From contig CAMIAK010000001.1 of NCBI GenBank assembly GCA_946222885.1, positions 62,001 through 126,000 of the forward strand: a stretch of 64,000 nucleotides of DNA. Reading direction: 5' to 3'. The notes under the pieces are model-generated. The model had not been told where the DNA came from and did no database searches. It saw only the letters and a program-made list of their open reading frames with translations. The position numbers and the translations under genes are program-made. This document shows positions 17,081 to 23,991 of the stretch, in pieces. The stretch's first letter is position 1. Each line of letters begins with the position of its first letter. This DNA is from an uncultured Nesterenkonia sp. (GTDB lineage: Bacteria > Actinomycetota > Actinomycetes > Actinomycetales > Micrococcaceae).

Positions 17081-17149
17081 ACGACGACGGCGGCCCCTCA
17101 CCTGCACCGCGGCTTCAGGCCGAGCAGGGCGAGGGGCCGCCGTCGTCGT
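17081..17149. terminator. long stem terminator after the MHS transporter gene
   Basis: Nineteen-base perfectly complementary arms at 17081-17099 and 17131-17149 (ACGACGACGGCGGCCCCTC and its complement) with a 31-base loop. It lies 13 bases after the transporter stop, between convergent genes, and directly beside the 71-bp palindrome at 17157. Confidence 0.7.
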
Positions 17150-17156
17150 GTCCGGA

Positions 17157-17227
17157 GTTGTGTGGGCGGTTTCTGGCGTTATGAGCGGCTGACGACGCTG
17201 GATAACGCCAGAAACCGCCCACACAAC
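17157..17227. repeat. 71-bp palindromic element, copy 2 (perfect 26-bp arms)
   Basis: Begins GTTGTGTGGGCGG and ends CCGCCCACACAAC; the outer 26 bases on each side are perfectly complementary, leaving a 19-base centre. About 65 of 71 bases match the copy at 18155-18225. It ends 7 bases before the stop of the convergent regulator gene. Confidence 0.95.
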
Positions 17228-17234
17228 CGGGGCG

Positions 17235-18065
17235 TCAGTGCATCAGGGAGATGAGCTCGGCGCGGTTCCGGGCTCCGGCCTTGCGCAGCAGCTTGGAGAT
17301 GTGGAACTTCACCGTGTGCTCGGTGATCCCTAGGGTGTGGGCGATCTCGCTGTTCCGCGCCCCGGTGGCCAGCTGGTTCAGGACCTCCTTCTCCCGCTCG
17401 CTGAGATCAGGGAGGGCCTCCACGGGTGCGGCAGCGGGGGCGGGGTCCAGCGGGATGGCGATGCTCATCTCCGTCCCCCAGCCGGGGGTGGAGGTCAGGT
17501 TCATCTGGCCGTCCAGCGCGGAGACATGCTCGCTGACCGGACGGAGGGCGTCGTCGTGGGCCTGGGTCTCACCGCGGCCGTCGTCGCGGATATTGATCAG
17601 CAGGTTCAGCCCGTCGCAGTCCCAGTGGACGCGGGAGCGGGCGGCCTCCGCCGTGTTGACCAGCATGAGCAGCACGTTGCGCACGATCGCCCGTGCCGCA
17701 TGGGCGACCTCCCCGGGCAGGGCGCGGCCGTTGGCCGGCGGCTCCACGAACTCGACGTCGAGCTTGCCGAAGCGCACCAGCGGCTGGACGTCCTCCTTCA
17801 GCCGGGTGAAGGCGCCCACCACAGGTTCCAGGAGGTCGTGATGGTGCTCATCGGTGGAGGTGCGCAGCCGGACCAGCGCAGTGGCGGCTATGTTGGTGGC
17901 GGTCTCGCGCGCGGCGCGGTCGTCCAGCCGGGAGGAGCGCAGCACGGAGAGCATCGACTCGAGGGTCACCGCATAGCGGTCGGCCTGCTCGGAGAGCGCC
18001 CGGGCCTGGTTGGCCAGCTGGGCGCGGGTGCCGGGGTCGGCGTCGGGCGCAGGAGAATCAGTCAC
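17235..18065 (-). CDS. HATPase-like / LuxR-type HTH transcriptional regulator
   Basis: A 276-residue protein with a helical N-terminus (about 1-100, including HHHDLLEPVV), a histidine-kinase-like ATPase region (about 110-205: NVLLMLVNTAEAARSRV, the G1-like IRDDGRGE, the G2-like GWGTEMSIAIPL) and a LuxR/NarL HTH (about 218-276: LSEREKEVLNQLATG, IAHTLGITEHTVKFHISKLL). There is no receiver domain and no clear phospho-acceptor His box. It reads as a sensor-kinase ATPase domain fused to the DNA-binding domain that usually sits in its partner. Known NarL systems keep these parts on two proteins. GTG 18065 is assigned with modest confidence. Two 71-bp palindromes bracket the gene. Confidence 0.78.
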   Translation of the reverse strand: MTDSPAPDADPGTRAQLANQARALSEQADRYAVTLESMLSVLRSSRLDDRAARETATNIAATALVRLRTSTDEHHHDLLEPVVGAFTRLKEDVQPLVRFGKLDVEFVEPPANGRALPGEVAHAARAIVRNVLLMLVNTAEAARSRVHWDCDGLNLLINIRDDGRGETQAHDDALRPVSEHVSALDGQMNLTSTPGWGTEMSIAIPLDPAPAAAPVEALPDLSEREKEVLNQLATGARNSEIAHTLGITEHTVKFHISKLLRKAGARNRAELISLMH

Positions 18066-18154
18066 CGGATAAGCCTATCGGAGCTGCACTGCCCGTACGG
18101 CTAGCCCTGCTCGAAGGTGTGGGTGCGGATCGTCTCCGTCCCCAGCACACTCCA

Positions 18155-18225
18155 GTTGTGTGGGCGGTTTCTGGCGTTATGAGCGGCCGACGACGTCGGA
18201 TAGCGCCAGAAAGTGCCCACACAAC
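18155..18225. repeat. 71-bp palindromic element, copy 3
   Basis: Begins GTTGTGTGGGCGG and ends GTGCCCACACAAC. Same length and nearly the same interior as the copy at 17157 (about six differences), but the right arm carries AAAGTGCCC, like the copies in nnr and accE, giving an internal mismatch. Lies between the divergent-facing regulator gene and the end of the accA3 gene. The rest of 18066-18241 shows nothing I recognise. Confidence 0.95.
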
Positions 18226-18241
18226 GCGGGGAGGGGAGGGC

Positions 18242-20053
18242 TCACTCGATGGTGGCGATGACCTCTCCGGCGCTCAGGGTCTTCCCGGCCTCGGCCTTCA
18301 GTCCCTTGAGCTTGCCGGCCTTGTGGGCGGTGATGGGCTGCTCCATCTTCATGGCCTCCAGGACCAGGATCAGATCGCCCTCCTCCACCTTGGCGCCCTC
18401 CTTGGCGGCCACCTTCACCACGGTGCCCTGCATGGGGGAGGTGAGCTGGTCGCCGGAGGCGCCGACGGCGGCCCCGGACTTCCGGGACTTCCGCTGCTTC
18501 TTCGCCCCGGCGGGCTTGGCGCCCAGCTTCCCGGCGGCCAGCGAGGCCGGCAGGTTCACCGTGACCCGCTTGCCGTTGACCTCCATGACCACGGATTCGC
18601 GGCCCTCGGCGGCCTCGGCCCCCGGGTGCGCAGTCAGCGTGTTGTAAGGCCTGATGGTGTTCTCGAACTCGGTCTCGATCCACCGGGTGTGCACGGAGAA
18701 GGACTCCGGGCTGCGCTTCCGGGCGGCCGGCGTCGCAGCCTTCTGCTCCACCTCCGGGGCGAAGGCGGGGTCCTCCACGACGGCGCGGTGGAAGGGCAGC
18801 ACGGTGGGCATGCCGTCCACCGTCATCTCGGCCAGGGCGCGCTTGGCGCGGCGCAGAGCCTGCTCGCGGTCGGCGCCGGTGACGATCAGCTTGGCGACCA
18901 TGGAGTCGAAGGCCCCGGAGATGGTCTCCCCGGCGCGCACGCCGGAGTCCACGCGGACGCCCGGGCCGGTGGGCAGCTCGAAGGTGTCCAGGGTGCCGGG
19001 GGCCGGCATGAAGTTCCGCCCCGGGTCCTCGCCGTTGATGCGGAACTCGATGCTGTGGCCCCGCACCTCGGGGTCGTCGTAGCCGAGCTTCTCGCCGCGG
19101 GCGATCCGGAACTGCTCGCGGACCAGGTCGATGCCGGTGACCTCCTCGGAGACCGGGTGCTCCACCTGCAGGCGGGTGTTGACCTCCAGGAAGCTGATGG
19201 TCCCGTCCTTGCCGATCAGGAACTCGCAGGTGCCGGCGCCCACGTAGCCGGCCTCCTTCAGCAGGGCCTTGGAGGCGCGGTAGAGCTGCCGGTTCTGGGC
19301 GCGGCTGAGGAAGGGCGCCGGTGCCTCCTCCACGAGCTTCTGGTTGCGGCGCTGCAGGGAGCAGTCGCGGGTGGAGACGACGACGACGTTGCCGTGCGCA
19401 TCGGCCAGGCACTGGGTCTCCACGTGGCGGGGCTGGTCCAGGAACTTCTCGATGAAGCACTCACCGCGGCCGAAGGCGGAGACGGCCTCGCGGACGGCCG
19501 ACTCGTAGAGCTCGACGATCTCCTCCTTCTCGCGGACCACTTTGATGCCGCGCCCGCCGCCGCCGTAGGCGGCCTTGACCGCGATGGGCAGCCCCTGCTT
19601 CTCGGCGAACTTCACGACCTCCTCGGCGTCCTTGACCGGCTTCTTGGTGCCGGGTGCCAGGGGAGCGCCGACCTTCTCCGCCAGCTGGCGCGCGGAGACC
19701 TTGTCGCCCAGGGTCTCGATCGCCTCAGGGGTGGGGCCGATCCACACCAACCCGGCCTCGATGACCGCGCGGGCGAAGTCGGCGTTCTCGGAGAGGAAGC
19801 CGTAGCCGGGGTGGACGGCGTCGGCACCGGTGGCGCGGGCGGCCTCGATGATCTTCTCGATGACCAGGTAGCTCTCCGCCGCGGAGGAGCCGCCCAGGGC
19901 ATAGGCCTCGTCGGCCATCTTCACGTGCACAGCCTCCCGGTCGGGCTCGGCGTAGACGGCCACGGCAGTGAGGCCCTCGTCGTGGGCTGCGCGGATCACG
20001 CGCACAGCGATCTCGCCGCGGTTGGCGATCAGCACCTTGGAGAAGTCGGTCAT
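18242..20053 (-). CDS. accA3: acyl-CoA carboxylase alpha chain: biotin carboxylase fused to BCCP
   Basis: ATP-dependent carboxylation of biotin and carriage of the carboxybiotin for acetyl-/propionyl-CoA carboxylase. The N-terminus KVLIANRGEIAVRVIRAA and HPGYGFLSENADFARA are biotin carboxylase signatures; the ATP-grasp loop AAYGGGGRGIKVV, EKFLDQPRHVE and EVNTRLQVEHPVSEE follow. The C-terminal BCCP has EAMKMEQPIT with biotin lysine about K569 of 603. ATG 20053 is used because homology begins there and GGAG lies upstream; an earlier start would add unrelated sequence. It is in a cluster with maf, accE and accD, the normal Micrococcales arrangement. Confidence 0.95.
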   Translation of the reverse strand: MTDFSKVLIANRGEIAVRVIRAAHDEGLTAVAVYAEPDREAVHVKMADEAYALGGSSAAESYLVIEKIIEAARATGADAVHPGYGFLSENADFARAVIEAGLVWIGPTPEAIETLGDKVSARQLAEKVGAPLAPGTKKPVKDAEEVVKFAEKQGLPIAVKAAYGGGGRGIKVVREKEEIVELYESAVREAVSAFGRGECFIEKFLDQPRHVETQCLADAHGNVVVVSTRDCSLQRRNQKLVEEAPAPFLSRAQNRQLYRASKALLKEAGYVGAGTCEFLIGKDGTISFLEVNTRLQVEHPVSEEVTGIDLVREQFRIARGEKLGYDDPEVRGHSIEFRINGEDPGRNFMPAPGTLDTFELPTGPGVRVDSGVRAGETISGAFDSMVAKLIVTGADREQALRRAKRALAEMTVDGMPTVLPFHRAVVEDPAFAPEVEQKAATPAARKRSPESFSVHTRWIETEFENTIRPYNTLTAHPGAEAAEGRESVVMEVNGKRVTVNLPASLAAGKLGAKPAGAKKQRKSRKSGAAVGASGDQLTSPMQGTVVKVAAKEGAKVEEGDLILVLEAMKMEQPITAHKAGKLKGLKAEAGKTLSAGEVIATIE

Positions 20054-20072
20054 CGTCGTCGTCGCTCCTGCT

Positions 20073-20804
20073 CTAGCTCGTCTGAAACTCTGTGATGTCA
20101 TGGCCGAGGCGCTCCAGCAGCCGCTCCAGGGCGGCAGTGGAGACGCCGATGATCGACTCGCGGTCGCCCTCGACCTTCTCGATGTGTTCCGCCGCGGCGC
20201 CCTCCAAGGTGAAGGCACCCGCGCAGTTCAGGCCCTCCCCGGACTCGGCATAGGCGCGGATCTGCTCATCGGTGGGCTGGCCGAAGGTGATGTCCGAGGA
20301 GACGGTCTCCGCGGCGGCCGACAGCTCGCCGTCCACTGCCAGCGTCCCACCGGTGAAGACCCCGAAGATGTGGTCCAGCCAGCTCGCGGCGGCCTTCTTG
20401 GAGGCCTGTGTGGTGTCCACCAGCCAGTGCCCGGTGTGCAGGGTGCCGGTGTTCCCGCGCATCTGCTGCCAGCGCTGCACGGAGACCTCCACCTCATAGG
20501 GCTTGCCGTAGGCGGCGCCGTCCAGCTCGAAGACGGAGTCGCAGCCCAGCACCAGCGCCCCGCGGGCCTGGTTGCGGGAGGCGACGTCCTCAGCCTTGGC
20601 GCGGGCCAGCATGAGCGCCTCATCGGCGGGGCTGATCGGCCCTGCGGCCTCCACATAGGACTCCACGGCGGCGCGCTCGTCCACCTCGGAGACCACGACG
20701 TCGAAGGCGATCCCGGCCTTCTCTAAGATCTCCTTGCGCGCCGGGGAGGCTGAGGCCAGAACCAGCCGGGGCGTGCGTCCGGTGCTGCCGGGCCCGCGGC
20801 TCAT
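20073..20804 (-). CDS. maf: Maf-family nucleoside triphosphate pyrophosphatase
   Basis: Hydrolyses non-canonical or excess nucleoside triphosphates (dTTP/UTP type or m7GTP type). It begins LVLASASPARKEILEKAGI, the Maf substrate loop, then SEVDERA, LGCDSVFELDG and the second half GQPTDEQIRAYAESGEGLNCAGAF. Length 243 is slightly long. ATG 20804 has AGGAGG 7-12 bases upstream. It overlaps the accE stop by four bases, so it is translated as part of the acyl-CoA carboxylase operon. Confidence 0.92.
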   Translation of the reverse strand: MSRGPGSTGRTPRLVLASASPARKEILEKAGIAFDVVVSEVDERAAVESYVEAAGPISPADEALMLARAKAEDVASRNQARGALVLGCDSVFELDGAAYGKPYEVEVSVQRWQQMRGNTGTLHTGHWLVDTTQASKKAAASWLDHIFGVFTGGTLAVDGELSAAAETVSSDITFGQPTDEQIRAYAESGEGLNCAGAFTLEGAAAEHIEKVEGDRESIIGVSTAALERLLERLGHDITEFQTS

Positions 20805-21166
20805 CGCAGTCCTCCTGCGTTCTTCCAGGAGTCGGGCCCGGGGCGGCCCCACATGCCCAGCCGGTTGAAGGAGAGGCTGCGGCGGCGCTGCAGGCGCCGG
20901 TCGCGGGGACCGGTGCTGCCGGCGTCGCTGTTCTCCTCTGGGCCTGCGGCGGCCAGCTTCCCGACGACGGCGGCCACCGCGGCCAGCTCCTCGGGGGTCA
21001 GCTCAGCCCCGGCGATCTCCAGGACGGGGGCGGCATCCTTGTCGGCCTCCTCATCGTTGTGTGGGCGTTTCCTGGCGTTCTCAGAGGGGAGATCGTCCTC
21101 ATTCCGCCAGGAAGTGCCCACACAACCGGGGGTGGGGCTGGTGGTGGGGGTCTGCAGTCGGCTCAC
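20801..21166 (-). CDS. accE: acyl-CoA carboxylase epsilon subunit (with in-frame palindrome insertion)
   Basis: Small basic subunit that stabilises the AccA3-AccD complex in Actinobacteria. Residues 50-90 (LEIAGAELTPEELAAVAAVVGKL) and the end LGMWGRPGPDSWKNAGGLR match the family. The GTG at 21166 overlaps the accD stop, and no other in-frame start precedes the core except a GTG inside the repeat. Residues 14-37 are the translation of the 71-bp palindrome at 21056-21126, so either the element is translated or the core starts at the internal GTG. Total 121 residues; typical members have 60-100. Confidence 0.82.
   Translation of the reverse strand: MSRLQTPTTSPTPGCVGTSWRNEDDLPSENARKRPHNDEEADKDAAPVLEIAGAELTPEELAAVAAVVGKLAAAGPEENSDAGSTGPRDRRLQRRRSLSFNRLGMWGRPGPDSWKNAGGLR
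21056..21126. repeat. 71-bp palindromic element, copy 4 (inside accE)
   Basis: Begins GTTGTGTGGGC and ends GCCCACACAAC. The arms pair over about 28 bases with an internal mismatch block (GCGTTT against GCACTT). It is open in the accE reading frame on the minus strand. Confidence 0.93.
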
Positions 21167-22761
21167 AGCGGGATGTTCCCGTGCTTCTTGGCGGGCAGGG
21201 TCTCGCGCTTGTGGTAGGTCGCGCGCAGGGCCTGGGTGATCTGCCAACGGGTCTCTGCCGGCTCGATGACGGCGTCGATGTAGCCCAGCTCGGCGGCCTG
21301 GTACGGGTTGAGCAGCTCGGCCTCATAGTCGGCGATCAGCTCGGAGCGCTTGGCCTCCACGTCCTCACCGTTCTTCTCCGCAGCGGCCAGGTCCCGGCGG
21401 TAGAGGATGTTGACCGCACCCTGGGCGCCCATCACGCCGATCTGCGCAGTGGGCCAGGCCAGGTTCACGTCCGCACCCAGCTTCTTGGAGCCCATCACGA
21501 TGTACGCGCCGCCGAAGGCCTTGCGGGTGATGACGGTGATCTTCGGGACCGTGGCCTCGGCGTAGGCGTAGAGCAGCTTGGCGCCGCGGCGGATGATCCC
21601 GCCGAACTCCTGATCGGTGCCGGGCAGGAAGCCGGGGACGTCCACCAGGGTGACCACCGGGATGTTGAAGGCGTCGCAGAAGCGGACGAACCGCGCGGCC
21701 TTCTCGCTGGCGGCGATGTCCAGGGTCCCGGCGAACTGGCTGGGCTGGTTGGCGACGACGCCGACGCTGCGGCCCTCCACCCGGCCCAGGCCGATCATCA
21801 CATTGGGGGCGTAGAGCGACTGCAGCTCCAGGAAGTGGCCGTCGTCGAGGATCTGCTCGATGACGGTGCGCATGTCATAGGGGGCGCTGGCGGCGTCGGG
21901 GACCAGGGCGTTGAGGGCCTCGTCCTCAGCCTCGATCTTGGGGCGGACGGCGCCCTCTTCGGCGGCGGCCTCGTCCACCGGCGCTTCGGCCAGGTTGTTC
22001 AGCGGCAGGAACTCCAGGAGCTCCTTGGCGAACTCGATGGCGTCCTCCTCGTCCGAGGCCATGTAGGCGGCGGTGCCGGTGGTGCGGCTGTGGGACTCGG
22101 CGCCGCCCAGGGTCTCCATGTCCACGTCCTCGCCGGTGACGGACTTGATGACGTCGGGGCCGGTGATGAACATGTGGGAGGTCTTGTCCACCATGATCAC
22201 GAAGTCGTTCAGCGCCGGCGAGTAGGCCGCACCGCCGGCGGCTGGGCCCATGATCAGGGTGATCTGCGGGATCACGCCGGAGGAGTGGACGTTGTTCCGG
22301 AAGATGTCGGCGAACATGGCCAGCGAGGCCACGCCCTCCTGGATGCGGGCGCCGCCGCCGTCGTTGATGCCGATCACCGGGCAGCCGTTGCGGGCGGCGA
22401 ACTCCTGGACCTTGACGATCTTCTCCCCGTTGACCTTGGACAGGGAGCCGCCGAAGACGGTGAAGTCCTGTGAGTAGACGGCGACCAGCCGGCCGTCGAT
22501 GGTGCCGTAGCCGGAGACCAGGCCGTCGCCCAGCGGATGCTTGGCGTCCATGCCGAAGGCGGTGGTGCGGTGGACGGCCAGGGCGTCGAACTCCACGAAG
22601 GAGCCCTCGTCCAGGAGCATGTCGATGCGCTCGCGCGCGGTGTGCTTGCCGCGGTTGTGCTGCTTCTCGACGGCGGCCTCTCCGGCGGGCGCCTGGGTCT
22701 GGTCCCGGCGGTCGCGGAAGTCGGCGAGCTTGCCTGCAGTGGTGGTGAGGTCGCGCGTCAT
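21163..22761 (-). CDS. accD: acyl-CoA carboxylase carboxyltransferase subunit (AccD5-like)
   Basis: Transfers the carboxyl group from carboxybiotin to acetyl-/propionyl-CoA. The crotonase-fold N-half has INDGGGARIQEGVASL and IMGPAAGGAAYSPALNDF (oxyanion hole); the C-half has VDVPGFLPGTDQEFGGIIRRGAKLLYAYAEATVP and GGAYIVMGSK. Length 532 is normal. I use ATG 22761 (MTRDLTTTAGKLADF), preceded by GGAG; an upstream in-frame ATG at 22797 lacks homology. It is the first gene of accD-accE-maf-accA3, each overlapping or close to the next. Confidence 0.95.
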   Translation of the reverse strand: MTRDLTTTAGKLADFRDRRDQTQAPAGEAAVEKQHNRGKHTARERIDMLLDEGSFVEFDALAVHRTTAFGMDAKHPLGDGLVSGYGTIDGRLVAVYSQDFTVFGGSLSKVNGEKIVKVQEFAARNGCPVIGINDGGGARIQEGVASLAMFADIFRNNVHSSGVIPQITLIMGPAAGGAAYSPALNDFVIMVDKTSHMFITGPDVIKSVTGEDVDMETLGGAESHSRTTGTAAYMASDEEDAIEFAKELLEFLPLNNLAEAPVDEAAAEEGAVRPKIEAEDEALNALVPDAASAPYDMRTVIEQILDDGHFLELQSLYAPNVMIGLGRVEGRSVGVVANQPSQFAGTLDIAASEKAARFVRFCDAFNIPVVTLVDVPGFLPGTDQEFGGIIRRGAKLLYAYAEATVPKITVITRKAFGGAYIVMGSKKLGADVNLAWPTAQIGVMGAQGAVNILYRRDLAAAEKNGEDVEAKRSELIADYEAELLNPYQAAELGYIDAVIEPAETRWQITQALRATYHKRETLPAKKHGNIPL

Positions 22762-22903
22762 CGTGCTCCGGTGGTGCCTTTCATAGAGGGTCTCCACAAT
22801 CCAGCCGCCAGTCTAATGGGCCTGCGGTGCGGTTCTGCTGTGGAAACCCTACAAATGATCAGGACTGAAGGAGGAAGTGTGTGAGCTGCGATACAAAAAA
22901 TCG

Positions 22904-22917
22904 TTACTCCCGAGTAG
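22904..22917. promoter_or_regulatory. candidate operator overlapping the SDR gene -10 box
   Basis: TTACTC-CC-GAGTAG is a short inverted repeat (TACTC/GAGTA perfect) that overlaps the -10 box TAGGAT at 22915-22920, which lies 6 bases before the SDR start. A repressor bound here would block that promoter and may also affect accD, which is transcribed away from the same intergenic region. Confidence 0.45.
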
Positions 22918-22926
22918 GATCGCCCT

Positions 22927-23877
22927 ATGGGACGTGAGACTGAGGAACTTCAGAACAGTGCAGACCGGAACAAGGCCGAGCTGCAGGGCAGGACCGTGGT
23001 GATGTCCGGCGGCAGTCGCGGGATCGGCCATGCGATCGCCGTGGAGCTGGCCGCCGCCGGTGCCAACCTGGTGCTGCTGGCCAAGACCGGCGAACCCCAC
23101 CCCAAGCTGGAGGGCACGGTCCACACCGCCGCGGCCGACGTCGAGGCCGCGGGCGGGAAGGGCCTGGCCGTGGTGGGGGACCTCCGCAATGATGAGGACG
23201 TCGCCCGGGCGGTGGACTCAGCCGTGGAGACCTTCGGCGGGATCGACGTCGTCATCAACAATGCCTCGGCCATCGACCTCTCGCCCACTGAGGCGCTGGA
23301 CATGAAGCGCTATGACCTCATGCACGACATCAACGTCCGCGGCACCTTCCTGCTCTCCAAGCTGGCCGCCCCACACCTGCGCGAGAGCGCGCGGGCCGGC
23401 CGCAGTCCGCAGATCCTCACGCTGTCCCCGCCGCTGACGGGGGAGGACGGCCGCCTGGATCCGCGCTGGTTCGGCAAGCACCTGGCCTACACGATGGCGA
23501 AATACGGGATGTCGATGACCACCATCGGGCTGGCCCAGGAGCTGGCCGGACGGGAGGGCGAGGACGGCGTCGCGGTGAACTCGCTGTGGCCGGTCACGCT
23601 GATCGAGACCGCGGCCATCCGGTCGCTGGCCGAGCAGTCCGCCGGTTCCGGGAGGCAGGAGCAGGGCGAGGCGATGCTGCGCGGCTCCCGGCGTCCGCAG
23701 ATCGTGGCCGACGCCGCTGCCGCGCTGCTCTCCGGAGCGGTCCGGGACGAGGCCGGGGCGCTTCCCACCGGGCAGTTCCTCACCGATGAGCAGGTGCTCC
23801 GCTCCGTCGGCGTGGAGGACTTCAGCGGATACGCGGTGGACCCGGAGGCGCAGCTTGCCCCGGACATCTTCCTCTGA
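22927..23877 (+). CDS. SDR-family oxidoreductase (HSDL2-like)
   Basis: NAD(P)-dependent short-chain dehydrogenase of 316 residues. It has the nucleotide-binding SGGSRGIG (about 28-35), VVINNASAID, and the catalytic YTMAK. The long insert between strands 2 and 3 (LLAKTGEPHPKLEGTVHTAA) and GRLDPRWFGKHLAYTMAKYGMSM are typical of the HSDL2 group implicated in lipid metabolism. The substrate is unknown. The gene is divergent from accD, consistent with a fatty-acid link. TAGGAT 6 bases before ATG suggests a leaderless transcript. Confidence 0.87.
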   Translation: MGRETEELQNSADRNKAELQGRTVVMSGGSRGIGHAIAVELAAAGANLVLLAKTGEPHPKLEGTVHTAAADVEAAGGKGLAVVGDLRNDEDVARAVDSAVETFGGIDVVINNASAIDLSPTEALDMKRYDLMHDINVRGTFLLSKLAAPHLRESARAGRSPQILTLSPPLTGEDGRLDPRWFGKHLAYTMAKYGMSMTTIGLAQELAGREGEDGVAVNSLWPVTLIETAAIRSLAEQSAGSGRQEQGEAMLRGSRRPQIVADAAAALLSGAVRDEAGALPTGQFLTDEQVLRSVGVEDFSGYAVDPEAQLAPDIFL

Positions 23878-23897
23878 GGGGTGTGTGCCGGGCCGTC

Positions 23898-23959
23898 GTC
23901 CCCCAGTTGTAGCGGCATCCCCCAGAAATTTCTGGGGGATCTGTGAATACCTGGGGGAC
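23898..23959. repeat. 62-bp symmetric four-block palindrome upstream of birA
   Basis: Four TCCCCCAG-type blocks are arranged symmetrically about AAATTT (23926-23931): GTCCCCCAG, ten unpaired bases, ATCCCCCAGAAA, then the mirror TTTCTGGGGGAT, ten unpaired bases and CTGGGGGAC. There is no central loop. It lies between the SDR stop and birA. It may be a terminator, a binding site with four half-sites, or a distant member of the palindromic family. Confidence 0.88.
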
Positions 23960-23991
23960 AGCCGGCGGCGCAGGACAGGGAGAATGGGCGC

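Noticed and set aside
17157..18225. Insertion sequence with terminal inverted repeats around 17235-18065
   Set aside because: The enclosed gene is a regulator, not a transposase; each flanking repeat is itself a full palindrome rather than one terminal repeat, and no target duplication is obvious.
18119..20095. Open plus-strand frame of 658 codons opposite accA3
   Set aside because: Shadow of the biotin carboxylase gene; composition is Gly/Leu/Asp repeats typical of antisense frames in high-GC DNA.
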